From: Aquimarina latercula DSM 2041
Lineage (GTDB): Bacteria; Bacteroidota; Bacteroidia; Flavobacteriales; Flavobacteriaceae
NCBI RefSeq assembly: GCF_000430645.1
Contig: NZ_AUMK01000014.1
Location: forward strand, 1 to 64,000
Length of the DNA stretch: 64,000 nt
Reading direction: 5' to 3'
Part shown: positions 34,401-45,227 of the stretch, piece after piece
How positions within the stretch are numbered: position 1 is the first letter of the stretch
Layout of the letters: each line of letters begins with the position of its first letter
Notes under the pieces: generated by a model
What the model was told of the DNA's origin: nothing
The model's database searches: none
The model's input: the letters and a program-made list of their open reading frames with translations, nothing else
Position numbers and translations under genes: made by a program

Positions 34401-35042
34401 TTAATTTATAGGAGGTTGTTTTTTATATCTGTTTTTATTTAGATTGAATACTCCAATTTTAGAGCCAATATTTATAGAAAATCCATTAATATTATCTAAA
34501 ATGTTTGGTATTGGGTCGATTGGTGTTGAAAATCGATACTTAATTCCTGCTTCGAATTGTATAAATCTAGAGAGGTTATATAATATATTTACACCTGGTT
34601 CTACAATCAATGTTATATCTGTACTTTTGAATAAAGGCCCTGAACCTTCTACATATCCCATACCTATTAAAAAAGGAAACGAAAAATTGAATTTTGAAGT
34701 ACTAAGTAGGATATTTTCTGAATGTAGTCCTCCATAGATAACTAATAAATCAAAATCTCCTCCAAAAGAACGATCTACAGAACTTAAATCAGAGAATAAA
34801 GCTTTTGCCGTTATTCCTAGTTCCATTTTTTTGTTAGCTACATAAGCTAATTTAATTCCGGCTGAGGTAGTCTCATTTTTTTTAATTTGACCATATCCCA
34901 CGTCAACTCCTAGATATACACCGTGTACGATGTTTTTTCGATCGTTAAATTCTATATAATCTTTGTTGTCAGTTTCTTGACTCCTTGTTTGATTTGTTAT
35001 TAGTATAATTAAAGCTACTAAAAATCTTCTTATATGTTTCAT
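34401..35042 (-). CDS. Outer-membrane beta-barrel protein, paralogue 1
   Basis: 213 aa from the ATG at 35042, which begins the signal peptide (MKHIRRFLVALIILITN). Mature sequence has YIEFNDRKNIVHGVYLG, shared almost word for word with the neighbouring gene at 35130 (YLEFNDRKNIVHGVYLG), and the same C-terminal plan (IGSKIGVFNLNKNRYKK). Recent tandem duplication. Possible cargo of the sigma-factor stress regulon. Confidence 0.75.
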   Translation of the reverse strand: MKHIRRFLVALIILITNQTRSQETDNKDYIEFNDRKNIVHGVYLGVDVGYGQIKKNETTSAGIKLAYVANKKMELGITAKALFSDLSSVDRSFGGDFDLLVIYGGLHSENILLSTSKFNFSFPFLIGMGYVEGSGPLFKSTDITLIVEPGVNILYNLSRFIQFEAGIKYRFSTPIDPIPNILDNINGFSINIGSKIGVFNLNKNRYKKQPPIN

Positions 35043-35129
35043 AAACAATGGTTTCATAGATTATATTTAAATTTTGGGATACTCATTTGGATGAGTTTTG
35101 ATCCTAAGATGCATTGAGACTAGGTTATT

Positions 35130-35801
35130 CTATTCTTTAGGAGCATTTTTTCTGTATCTATTCTTACCTAGATTAAATACGCCAACTTTTACACCTATTC
35201 CCGCAGAAAATCCATTGATTCGATCTATACCATTAGGATGGATATTAAATTTACTAGAGAATCTATATTTTACACCTGCCTCTAGTTGTACAAACCTAGA
35301 AACATTAAATAGTAGATTTATTCCAGGTTCAGCTACAAAAACAGCATCCCAGTCATACTCATTCTCGTTAAATTCATCATCTTCATCTAATTGACCGTCT
35401 ATATAACCAACACCTCCAACTCCAATTAGTAAAGGGAATGATAAATTTACTCTTGATTTACTGAAGAATATAGGTTCTAAGTGCATTCCTGCATATCCTC
35501 CAATTAGGTCTTCATCGTTAGAAATGGATATTCCTGGTAGATTTTGTTGAGAGTAAAAACCTTTCATACCAAAACCTATTTCGAATTTTCTGTTAGCTAC
35601 ATAAGCTAATTTAAGTCCTATTAACCCAGTGTCTTCTCCATCAATTTCTCCATAACTAGCACTAAAACCAAGATAGACTCCATGTACAATATTTTTACGG
35701 TCATTAAATTCTAAATAATTGCCATCGTTTTTTTCTTGTGAATACGTATTAGCTATATTAATTAATAAAAAGGTAATAAGTATTTTGATTGTTTTTTTCA
35801 T
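35130..35801 (-). CDS. Outer-membrane beta-barrel protein, paralogue 2
   Basis: 223 aa. Signal peptide (MKKTIKILITFLLINIANTYSQ). Beta-barrel strands (LIGLKLAYVANRKFEIGFGM, FVQLEAGVKYRFSSKF) and the C-terminus GVFNLGKNRYRKN parallel the gene at 34401. It differs by an acidic insert (DEDDEFNENEYDW), probably an extracellular loop. Located directly after the DUF4097-like gene. Confidence 0.75.
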   Translation of the reverse strand: MKKTIKILITFLLINIANTYSQEKNDGNYLEFNDRKNIVHGVYLGFSASYGEIDGEDTGLIGLKLAYVANRKFEIGFGMKGFYSQQNLPGISISNDEDLIGGYAGMHLEPIFFSKSRVNLSFPLLIGVGGVGYIDGQLDEDDEFNENEYDWDAVFVAEPGINLLFNVSRFVQLEAGVKYRFSSKFNIHPNGIDRINGFSAGIGVKVGVFNLGKNRYRKNAPKE

Positions 35802-35843
35802 GAGTATTGATTTGTTTTTTATTAGATTGATAAATGATTTTGG

Positions 35844-36941
35844 TTATTCTTTTAATATGATTACTCCTTTTCTACCAGTTATTTGAAAAGTTCCTTTGTT
35901 TGTTTCTATGCCATATGTTGCTTGGATTTCTCGTAGTCTTTTTTTACTGTCAATTACTTTGTTTTTTATATTCTTGAATGTTTTAGGAATTCGTAATAAA
36001 CCTTGCTCTAAAGAAGCATTAAAATCAAAATTAAGTTCTGAAATATTGATGTTAACTTCTGAAGATTTTTGATCTATAGTTATATCTGCATTCGATTTTA
36101 CGATTTGTTCTACTCTAAAGTCTGCTACATCCATCGTAAGATTAATATTATCAAACAACTTTTCAATTATAATATTAGTAAATTCCAATTCACCTTTAAT
36201 CGTTTCAATAGCATCTACTGAAACTTTGTCTTTACTAGAGTATATTTCTAGATCATTAACTTTTTTTATAGCGATTGTTGATCCGCTGCTTATTACTCTA
36301 AGGTTTTTAGAAGTTTCGTGATCAAATTCACTATTTTTTAGATCAATCTTACCGTAGGTAATGGATTTTGTATGTAGTTTGCCAAATTTCATTTTAATAT
36401 TAGCATTCACAACATCATTATTAATCCACATATCTCCATGTTGTAAATCAGTCTTTAATTTTCCATTCCAATCACTGATAATAATATCTCCGAATTTATT
36501 GGTTAATTGTATCTCTGCATTTATTGGAAGATTAATTTGATAATCAATTTGTATATTTCCTTTGTCAAAATCAAAGGGATTAACACGATTAAATATTTTA
36601 GAAAAAAAACTGTCGCTTTTTTCCTCAATATTTGAAAATATGGTTAGGAAATCATCAGATGTGTTTATAAAAGGTTGTATTCTTTCTAAAAGCTCCTCTG
36701 CATCTTCTTTATCTTTTTTAGTAACCGTAATTTCAATAGTAATTTTGATTTTATTTTGGTTCCATCCGTTGATTATGATATTCCCATATTTGTTTTCTAA
36801 TTGTAATTCTCCAGCATTTGAAAAATCGTAGGTTTTTTCTATTGATTTAGATAACTTTTCCTGACCATTTATATAATGCCCGGCAAAAAGTATTAAGACT
36901 AATATGGTTAGTTTCTTATAAAATATATCCTTCATTTTCAT
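35844..36941 (-). CDS. Secreted DUF4097-like beta-helix protein
   Basis: 365 aa. Signal peptide (about 1-25, ILFAGHYINGQ). The mature part repeats a pattern of NKYGNIIINGWNQNKIKI / TNKFGDIIISDWNGKL, typical of DUF4097/adhesin-like beta-solenoid proteins that sit next to sigma and anti-sigma genes. Its start overlaps the anti-sigma gene by 26 bases. It probably feeds an envelope signal into the anti-sigma factor (inference). Confidence 0.75.
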   Translation of the reverse strand: MKMKDIFYKKLTILVLILFAGHYINGQEKLSKSIEKTYDFSNAGELQLENKYGNIIINGWNQNKIKITIEITVTKKDKEDAEELLERIQPFINTSDDFLTIFSNIEEKSDSFFSKIFNRVNPFDFDKGNIQIDYQINLPINAEIQLTNKFGDIIISDWNGKLKTDLQHGDMWINNDVVNANIKMKFGKLHTKSITYGKIDLKNSEFDHETSKNLRVISSGSTIAIKKVNDLEIYSSKDKVSVDAIETIKGELEFTNIIIEKLFDNINLTMDVADFRVEQIVKSNADITIDQKSSEVNINISELNFDFNASLEQGLLRIPKTFKNIKNKVIDSKKRLREIQATYGIETNKGTFQITGRKGVIILKE

Positions 36942-37473
36942 CGGATTTTTTCGAATCTTTAATTAGTTCTAGAAGATTCTCTATTAATTCAATTCTTTTT
37001 TTGTAGTTCTGAACTATGGCTTCAAGGATATACTCGTTATTTAGATTCTCTTTCATTTCTTCTTTTAGCAATAGATATTCTTTATCTAATTCATCCATGA
37101 AAGAAAGAAAATCTTCTTTATCGCTTTCTGTTAGTTTCGAATTCTTTTTTACTAACTCAACCTGAAATGAAACAAGTCCTTTATAATAGGTATCAATATC
37201 CTGTAGTTCTTGATTAACTGCTTGATTTTGCTTTGTTATGCTGTTTGTAGAACTTGTATATAGATTCATTAAAGAAAACACTCCAAGAACGATAAGAATA
37301 CTTGCCGCTATTTTCAGAAAAGGAGAATTCCAATGTTTTAAGGTTTTTATCTTTTTAGTTTTAGAAGTAGTATCCAGCTCTAATTCGATACGTTCCCAAA
37401 GTTTAGCTTTATCTGCTTTATGTTCATCAAACTGAAGTTTGTTTTCTCTTATATGTTTTTCAAAATCATCCAT
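36916..37473 (-). CDS. Anti-sigma factor-like membrane protein
   Basis: 185 aa. A charged cytoplasmic N-terminus (about 1-50), one membrane helix (about 51-70, FLKIAASILIVLGVFSLM), and a helical periplasmic part. It starts 2 bases after the sigma-factor stop, the standard sigma/anti-sigma arrangement. No zinc (ZAS) motif is visible; it may be a non-ZAS anti-sigma factor. Role inferred from position. Confidence 0.7.
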   Translation of the reverse strand: MDDFEKHIRENKLQFDEHKADKAKLWERIELELDTTSKTKKIKTLKHWNSPFLKIAASILIVLGVFSLMNLYTSSTNSITKQNQAVNQELQDIDTYYKGLVSFQVELVKKNSKLTESDKEDFLSFMDELDKEYLLLKEEMKENLNNEYILEAIVQNYKKRIELIENLLELIKDSKKSDENEGYIL

Positions 37474-37474
37474 T

Positions 37475-38017
37475 TTATGCTTGTGTATTTATGATTTGAA
37501 TTAATTTTTTCTTCGCTCTATGATATTGTGATTTAGAAGTAGAGCTAGAAATCTCTAATATCTCTGAAATCTCAATATGGTCATATCCCTCTATTAAGTA
37601 CAGATTAATAATCTGTTTGTACCCATCTGGCAATTTTGTAATACCCTTTTTTATTTTTTCTATATCCCTAGTGTTAATAGATTCTTTAACTTCTTCTGTA
37701 ATATGATATTCATGCTTATCTATTGGAGTAATTGGTATCTTTTTTAATTTTAAATGATTAATACTTTTATTAATTACTATTCTTTTTAACCAAGAACCAA
37801 AGGTGCTTTCGTATCTAAAAGATGTCAAGTTTTTAAAAGCATCAACAAAACTATCTTGTATAATATCTTCTGCATCTTCTCTTATACTTACTATTCTCAT
37901 ACTTACATTGTACATGGCATCTACATATAACTCATATAGCTTATACTGCGAATTTCGATCACCAGATTTGCTTTTTTCTATCAAATCTTTATGTGTATAA
38001 AGAATATTAGTTTTCAA
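37475..38017 (-). CDS. ECF RNA polymerase sigma factor
   Basis: 180 aa. Region 2 (LIEKSKSGDRNSQYKLYELY, EDAEDIIQDSFVDAFKNL) and region 4 (LPDGYKQIINLYLIEGYDHIEISEILEISSSTSKSQYHRAKKKL) are complete. It heads an operon with anti-sigma, DUF4097-like and three outer-membrane barrel genes, a layout seen in envelope stress modules. A near -7 sequence is present upstream (CAAAAAGTA on the plus strand) but with one extra base. Confidence 0.92.
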   Translation of the reverse strand: MKTNILYTHKDLIEKSKSGDRNSQYKLYELYVDAMYNVSMRIVSIREDAEDIIQDSFVDAFKNLTSFRYESTFGSWLKRIVINKSINHLKLKKIPITPIDKHEYHITEEVKESINTRDIEKIKKGITKLPDGYKQIINLYLIEGYDHIEISEILEISSSTSKSQYHRAKKKLIQIINTQA

Positions 38018-38132
38018 TTAATTAGAGTTGATTGTAAGTTTCTTTAAAGTTACTTTTCTTTTCTAGTTATTACTATTGACAAGACAAAAAGTAAAGGGTT
38101 GCATCTTTTTTATTTTTTTATTTTAAAAAATT

Positions 38133-38168
38133 AAAAAAGCCTGTAAAACATTTGTTTTACAGGCTTTT
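38133..38168 (-). terminator. Intrinsic terminator after icd
   Basis: AAAAAGCCTGTAAAAC (38134-38149) pairs with GTTTTACAGGCTTTTT (38154-38169) around a 4-nt loop; on the minus strand a T6 run follows. It ends the isocitrate dehydrogenase transcript. Confidence 0.85.
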
Positions 38169-38192
38169 TAGATTATAAGATTGATTTATATA

Positions 38193-40442
<2,250 letters not shown>

Positions 40443-40610
40443 TTATCAGAACTTTTGGTAAAATACCTTATGTATTATACTATCTATTAAGGAAACAATT
40501 AGTCGTTTAATTTTTCTTGGACAAATAATATTAACCTTTCTAAAAATATTCGAGGAACACTACGTGTATAAAAATATTATTCGCTGTAAGATTTTCCGAG
40601 CGCGAAGATA

Positions 40611-40618
40611 CAAATATA
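40611..40618 (-). promoter_or_regulatory. Candidate icd promoter (-7 box)
   Basis: On the minus strand TATATTTG fits TAnnTTTG. No exact TTTG is found at -33. It predicts a 5' UTR of about 185 bases before the ATG at 40418, unusually long for this window. No fold was recognised in it. Confidence 0.5.
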
Positions 40619-40750
40619 GGGTAGCAAATGCAACCGGTACATTGTTAGTTTTGAGTTAAAGAGATTGAATTAGAAATCTTTGAAAAAGAATGGGGGTAAA
40701 AAATGGTTGTCGTAAAAAAAGTAGTTTAATTTGAGAATAATTTTAAATAT

Positions 40751-40790
40751 AAAAAGCCATATCATAATACGAATATCTTGATATGGCTTT
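40751..40790 (-). terminator. Hairpin terminator with no assigned gene
   Basis: AAAGCCATATCA (40753-40764) pairs with TGATATGGCTTT (40779-40790); on the minus strand TTTTT follows. It would end a minus-strand transcript arising in 40791-41330, where no gene was found. Confidence 0.6.
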
Positions 40791-41330
40791 CGTTCAGAAA
40801 TAATAATTTAGTTAGCTGTTTTACCCGCTATTAAATAATAACTTGCGTTAATTTATACCAAAACTGTTACCTCTGTTTTTGAGTAGCTTTAATTTACGAA
40901 AGAAAATACAATCATACTAGAAAATGCTACTCAGGTGACTATTGCGAACGCTGTTGTATCTAAATTACTTATGTAATTTTTTAGTTTCTCATCCGAATAG
41001 TCTAATGCCACTTAAAATTAAAAAGGTGTCAAAACTTAATTTTTTCTTATGAATTTCATTCTGAAATGATTTTAAAGAGAACCCTTAAAGTGATTTCAAC
41101 GATGTACTCAAAAAAATAACTTTCGTTTTATATTTATCCTAATCTTAAGATGGTTTATGTAAAATGTTCAAAGAACGAGTTTAGAAAAATATATTAAGAA
41201 TCCTTGTGTCATCTCTTTATACTATATTATTTCTATATACTAAAGTTAAGAAAAAAGATTCAAGTGATTGACATCTTGTATCTTTTTAGTTGTCAACTGG
41301 TTATGAACCTAGTTTATTAACTTTTGTTCA
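40791..41330. other. 540 bases without a recognised gene; possible decayed gene or small RNA
   Basis: No open frame of useful length in any frame. On the minus strand a short stretch reads ALDYSDEKLKNYISNLDTT before a stop, and an 8-bp inverted repeat (TGAGTAGC 40880-40887, GCTACTCA 40926-40933) is present. Together with the downstream terminator this suggests a transcribed small RNA or a pseudogene. I cannot assign it. Confidence 0.3.
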
Positions 41331-41331
41331 T

Positions 41332-41360
41332 AAAAAAAGGTTGCCATATGACAACCTTTA
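41332..41360 (-). terminator. Intrinsic terminator after rplS
   Basis: On the minus strand AAAGGTTGTC, loop ATAT, GGCAACCTTT (10 bp, one G-U) followed by T7, 22 bases after the rplS stop. Confidence 0.85.
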
Positions 41361-41381
41361 ATATTATATAAGATGAAAGAA

Positions 41382-41732
41382 TTAGCTTCTTTTTTCTTTA
41401 ATACGAGCTTTCTTACCTGTAAGTTCTCTAAAGTAAAAGATACGTGCTCTACGAACTTTACCTCTTTTATTAATTTCGATTTTCTGAAGAGCTGGTAAAT
41501 TAATCGGAAAAATACGTTCAACACCTACTGTACCAGACATTTTTCTGATAGTAAAAGTTTCACTAGAACCAGAACCTCTTCTTTGGATTACAACACCTCT
41601 AAAAAACTGAGTACGTGTTTTGTTTCCTTCTTTAATTTCGTAATATACTGTAATAGTATCACCTGCTGCAAATTCAGGTAACTCTTTTCTTGTTACAAAC
41701 TCGTCTTGTACGAATTTTACTAAATCTTCCAT
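41382..41732 (-). CDS. rplS: Ribosomal protein L19
   Basis: 116 aa, typical length. Large-subunit protein at the 30S-50S interface. The bL19 signature is clear: FAAGDTITVYYEIKEG, RTQFFRGVVIQRRGSGSSETFTIRK, GVERIFPINLPALQKIE, RGKVRRARIFYFRELTGKKARIKE. It follows trmD but with a 223-base gap containing its own promoter and a possible leader. Confidence 0.98.
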   Translation of the reverse strand: MEDLVKFVQDEFVTRKELPEFAAGDTITVYYEIKEGNKTRTQFFRGVVIQRRGSGSSETFTIRKMSGTVGVERIFPINLPALQKIEINKRGKVRRARIFYFRELTGKKARIKEKRS

Positions 41733-41836
41733 TTTTGAAGTAGTTTACTTATGTTTTATTAAAGCAACATTCACGATTCTCGCCAGAGGTTGTTTCAATC
41801 AGGCTGCAAAAATAACTATTATTTAATGATTTGCAA
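41733..41836 (-). promoter_or_regulatory. rplS promoter and candidate L19 leader
   Basis: On the minus strand TTG (41834-41836), 19-bp spacer, TATTTTTG (41807-41814): a good Bacteroidota promoter. The leader of about 70 bases to the ATG holds a small CGA-GAA-TCG hairpin and complementary CAAC/GTTG segments. An L19 leader motif is known from Flavobacteria (from memory); whether this is a member is unverified. Confidence 0.5.
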
Positions 41837-41955
41837 GTATTTTTGGTAATATTGTTTGTAAAGATGACATTTGATTATTTGTCTAAATCTCAGTGATATA
41901 TCTTTTGTCTTTAGTTGAAATGCTTTATAGATTTATCAGCATTAAAAATCAGAAA

Positions 41956-42633
41956 CTAATCGTCTAATAAGTCTGGTCTTCGTTCTTTTGTTCTCTGGTA
42001 TGCTTGTTCTTCTCTCCAAGCTTCAATTTTTGGAAAATTTCCGGATGTCAGTACTTCAGGGACTTTCCATCCTTTGTAATCTGCAGGTCTTGTATATATT
42101 GGAGGAGCTAATAAGTCATCTTGAAAAGAATCTGTTAACGCAGAGGTTTCATTACCTAATACTCCGGGGATTAATCTAATGATTGCATCACATAGTATTA
42201 AAGCACCTAATTCTCCGCCAGATAGTACGTAATCTCCAACTGATATTTCTTTAGTGATAAAATGATCTCTAACTCGTTGGTCAACACCTTTATAGTGGCC
42301 ACAAAGAATTATTATATTCCCTTTTAGAGATAGTTGATTTGCAATTCCTTGGTTTAACGTGTCTCCATCCGGAGTCATATAAATGATTTCATCGTAAGTT
42401 CTTTCGGCTTTTAGTTTAGAAATACATTTATCTATTGGCTCTACCATCATTACCATGCCGGCACCACCACCAAATTGGTAATCATCAACCTGTTTGTAAT
42501 TATCAGTGGTATAGTCTCTAAGATTATGGAGCTGTACTTCTACTAAACCTTTTTCTATTGATCGCTTCATAATTGAAGCTTCAAAAGGGCTTTTAAGAAT
42601 ATCGGGTACAACGGTTATTATGTCTATGCGCAT
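41956..42633 (-). CDS. trmD: tRNA (guanine-N1)-methyltransferase TrmD
   Basis: 225 aa. Methylates G37 of tRNA with SAM; trefoil-knot SPOUT enzyme. Motifs: [13 protein letters not shown] start, [50 protein letters not shown] (knot) and [20 protein letters not shown]. Upstream of rplS, the usual neighbourhood. Confidence 0.97.
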   Translation of the reverse strand: MRIDIITVVPDILKSPFEASIMKRSIEKGLVEVQLHNLRDYTTDNYKQVDDYQFGGGAGMVMMVEPIDKCISKLKAERTYDEIIYMTPDGDTLNQGIANQLSLKGNIIILCGHYKGVDQRVRDHFITKEISVGDYVLSGGELGALILCDAIIRLIPGVLGNETSALTDSFQDDLLAPPIYTRPADYKGWKVPEVLTSGNFPKIEAWREEQAYQRTKERRPDLLDD

Positions 42634-42692
42634 CTTTTCTTATTAAGAATGCAAAGATGCAAAACAAATATGGTAAAATCCAGATATTTGGA

Positions 42693-43310
42693 TTACTTAG
42701 CTCCGGTTTTACGTTGTTTGTTGATTTCATCCTGAAGTTTACGCATCACTTTTTGTTCTCTTTCTAAAGCTCTGCGTCTATGATCTTCAAACTCAGCTTC
42801 TGTTTCAGCTAAAGCTTTTTTAGCTTGTACAGTAACAGAATTACTATTTTTAAACTTAAAAACAAAGAAAGCAAGAAGCGCTACAAGTGCACCAACAATA
42901 GTCCACATCATAGTTTTATAACTACCTTTTGTGAACGGTATTCCTAAAAATGTCATACTATCTTTTTCTTCTGTAACCGTAGTAAGGTTTTCATTGGTTT
43001 TGGCTAGAGAAGCTTCAAGATTAGAAATGGAGGTTAGCTGTTCTGTTATTTTTTGATTAGAACTGTTTAATTTATCTTCTAATGTTTTAAGTGAATCTAT
43101 TGTATTTCCTTTTAGTTTGTCTAGCCAAACACGCTTAACAACCTTATATTCTTGATATCTTCCAGATTTTTTAATGACTACATCAAATTGAGTTTTAATG
43201 TTTTCATTTTGTAATGCTTGTTCTGCAGTAAGATTATCTTCTTGTGCCTGAATGGTTTCAAAGATGGGGAATAGAGCTATGAAAACTAATAGGTACTTTG
43301 GTAATTTCAT
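42693..43310 (-). CDS. Membrane-anchored coiled-coil protein of unknown function
   Basis: 205 aa. Signal peptide (MKLPKYLLVFIALFPIFETIQAQ), a periplasmic coiled coil (about 60-115, LEDKLNSSNQKITEQLTSI), a membrane helix (about 133-153, TMMWTIVGALVALLAFFVF) and a charged cytoplasmic coiled-coil tail (about 160-205). Next to trmD on the same strand, and neighbours of this kind are sometimes annotated as the methyltransferase by mistake; it has no methyltransferase motif. Function unknown. Confidence 0.7.
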   Translation of the reverse strand: MKLPKYLLVFIALFPIFETIQAQEDNLTAEQALQNENIKTQFDVVIKKSGRYQEYKVVKRVWLDKLKGNTIDSLKTLEDKLNSSNQKITEQLTSISNLEASLAKTNENLTTVTEEKDSMTFLGIPFTKGSYKTMMWTIVGALVALLAFFVFKFKNSNSVTVQAKKALAETEAEFEDHRRRALEREQKVMRKLQDEINKQRKTGAK

Positions 43311-43642
43311 GTGTGAGTTTTAGTTGTTTTTAATGGTTGATTAAAACCTTGAGTATATTACATAAACTTTATTTTACTTGCTTAACGAAGTTATCAATAT
43401 ACTTTTCAAGATTCTATTCTTTTTTACGTTAGTCTTTAATTAATTGTAACGGTAATAAATATACGATATTGTAGGTAATTTAAAAGATTTAAAAAGGAGT
43501 ATAGTTACTCATATTTCTTAGCGTTTTGAAATTTACGAAAAGTTTTGTTTTTCAAACCGTGTGTTTGTTAGATTTATAAAACAAAAAAGTCATTATCTTG
43601 AGGATAACGACTTTTTAAGAATTATTATAATAGTTGGAACTA
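43311..43642 (-). terminator. 332-base interval; terminator after gap at 43582-43617
   Basis: Contains an intrinsic terminator for gap on the minus strand (AAAAAGTC, mismatch, TTATC with GATAA, mismatch, GACTTTTT; 43583-43615). The rest of the interval is AT-rich without recognised features. Confidence 0.7.
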
Positions 43643-45091
43643 CTAGTAATATGTAAAACGTCTTACTTTTGCTATATATTTAGATAGTCTGATTACCTGA
43701 TGACTATATCCATATTCGTTATCATACCAAACATAAAGCACAGCATTATTACCTTTAGCATCTACAATTGTTGCATTGCTATCATATATTGATGGAGCAG
43801 ATGATCCAACGATATCACTAGATACTAATTCATTATCCAATGAATACTTGATTTGTTCAACCAAGTTTCCTTCTAAAGCGTATTTTTTAATAATAGCATT
43901 CATACTTTCTTTAGAGGTGTTTTTCTCTAAATTAAGATTAAGAATTGCCAATGATCCGTTAGGTACTGGAACTCGAATAGCATTAGAAGTTAGTTTACCT
44001 TCAAAACTTGGTAATGCTTTAGAAACTGCTTTGCCAGCTCCAGTTTCAGTAATTACCATGTTTAATGCAGCTGCACGTCCTCTTCTATATTTTTTATGCA
44101 TATTATCTACCAAATTTTGATCATTGGTATATGCGTGTATTGTTTCTAAATGTCCATTGATTACTCCAAAACTTTCATCTACCGCCTGTAAAATTGGCGT
44201 AATTGCATTTGTAGTACAAGAAGCAGCTGAGAAAATATTTACCTTATCTGGATTGTGCTCTTGGTGATTTACTCCATGAACAATATTAGGAATTCCTTTT
44301 CCTGGTGCGGTAAGTAATACTTTATCTATTCCTTTTGCTATTAAGTGTCTGCTTAAAGCTTCTTTATCTCTAAATGCTCCAGTATTGTCAATTAATAGGG
44401 CATTGTCTATTCCATAAGAAGTGTAGTCTATATCTTCTGGATTGTTAGCACTAATAATTTTTACTGTAGTACCATTTATTATTAAAGAACTGTTTGCAAT
44501 ATCTGTTTCTACTAATCCAGCAAATTCTCCGTGTACTGAATCATTTCTTAATAAAGAAGCTCTTTTTTCTAAAACATCTTCTGTAATCGATCCTCTAGTT
44601 ACGATAGCTCTTAATCTTAATTGACTTCCTTTTCCAGTAATAGTCATAAGTTCTCTAGCAACTAAACGCCCGATTCTTCCAAATCCATAAAGAACTACAT
44701 CTTTTGGAGATATGTTTTTAAATTTCTTAGCATCTTTTAGTTTGTTCATTACGAAGCTAGTCGCAGAATCATATTCATTACCCGCAAGGTGATACTCATA
44801 AGTAAGTTTACCGATATCTAATTTTGCAGGAGGCAAATCCATTAACTTAATTGCTTGTGCAATTTCTACAGAATCAAAAATCGAAATTGGTTTTTGAACA
44901 AACTCACCAGCGTATTCATGCAGATTAAGGATTTCGCTTACATTTTTATCAATTAATTGATTACGAAATAGTACTAACTCAATAGAATTATCGTACCAAA
45001 GGTCACTCACAGTTTTAATAAATGCTACCGTAGCACGGCGTCTGTCTGCCTGAAAGGCAAGTTCTTTCTCATAAACTTCGTTAGAACTCAT
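43643..45091 (-). CDS. gap: Glyceraldehyde-3-phosphate dehydrogenase, N-terminally extended type
   Basis: 482 aa from the ATG at 45091. A longer frame from 45181 is rejected because its extra part runs through a terminator hairpin and the promoter. An N-terminal helical extension of about 130 aa (FQADRRRATVAFIKTVSDLWYD) precedes the Rossmann domain (VLYGFGRIGRLVAREL) and the catalytic domain with active-site Cys in SAASCTTNAITP. This long form is common in Flavobacteriia; it may be NADP-linked (gapB-like) rather than the main glycolytic enzyme. Monocistronic. Confidence 0.93.
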   Translation of the reverse strand: MSSNEVYEKELAFQADRRRATVAFIKTVSDLWYDNSIELVLFRNQLIDKNVSEILNLHEYAGEFVQKPISIFDSVEIAQAIKLMDLPPAKLDIGKLTYEYHLAGNEYDSATSFVMNKLKDAKKFKNISPKDVVLYGFGRIGRLVARELMTITGKGSQLRLRAIVTRGSITEDVLEKRASLLRNDSVHGEFAGLVETDIANSSLIINGTTVKIISANNPEDIDYTSYGIDNALLIDNTGAFRDKEALSRHLIAKGIDKVLLTAPGKGIPNIVHGVNHQEHNPDKVNIFSAASCTTNAITPILQAVDESFGVINGHLETIHAYTNDQNLVDNMHKKYRRGRAAALNMVITETGAGKAVSKALPSFEGKLTSNAIRVPVPNGSLAILNLNLEKNTSKESMNAIIKKYALEGNLVEQIKYSLDNELVSSDIVGSSAPSIYDSNATIVDAKGNNAVLYVWYDNEYGYSHQVIRLSKYIAKVRRFTYY

Positions 45092-45126
45092 AATGTGTTG
45101 TGTTTTTAGAATCTTGAAATTTCGCG

Positions 45127-45158
45127 CAAAAGTATGAATTTCAAACGTTTTCGTAAAG
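45127..45158 (-). promoter_or_regulatory. gap promoter
   Basis: On the minus strand TTTA, 19-bp spacer, TACTTTTG (45127-45134): good match to TTTG-N19-TAnnTTTG with one -33 deviation. The ATG is 36 bases downstream. Confidence 0.6.
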
Positions 45159-45170
45159 TTTTTTAAATAA

Positions 45171-45204
45171 AAAAATCCCATTACTTTTTGTTAGTAATGG
45201 GATT
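45171..45204 (-). terminator. Intrinsic terminator after the Deg protease gene
   Basis: AATCCCATTAC (45174-45184) pairs with GTAATGGGATT (45194-45204), followed on the minus strand by T7. It ends the protease transcript. Confidence 0.85.
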
Positions 45205-45227
45205 GTTGATTTTACTTCACGTTCCTT

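Noticed and set aside
42693-43310. tRNA methyltransferase identity for the coiled-coil protein
   Set aside because: No SAM or knot motif; it has a signal peptide and a membrane helix. Only its position next to trmD suggests the name.
45092-45181. 30-residue N-terminal extension of the GAPDH frame
   Set aside because: It runs through the terminator of the protease gene and through the gap promoter; the ATG at 45091 gives the conserved N-terminus.
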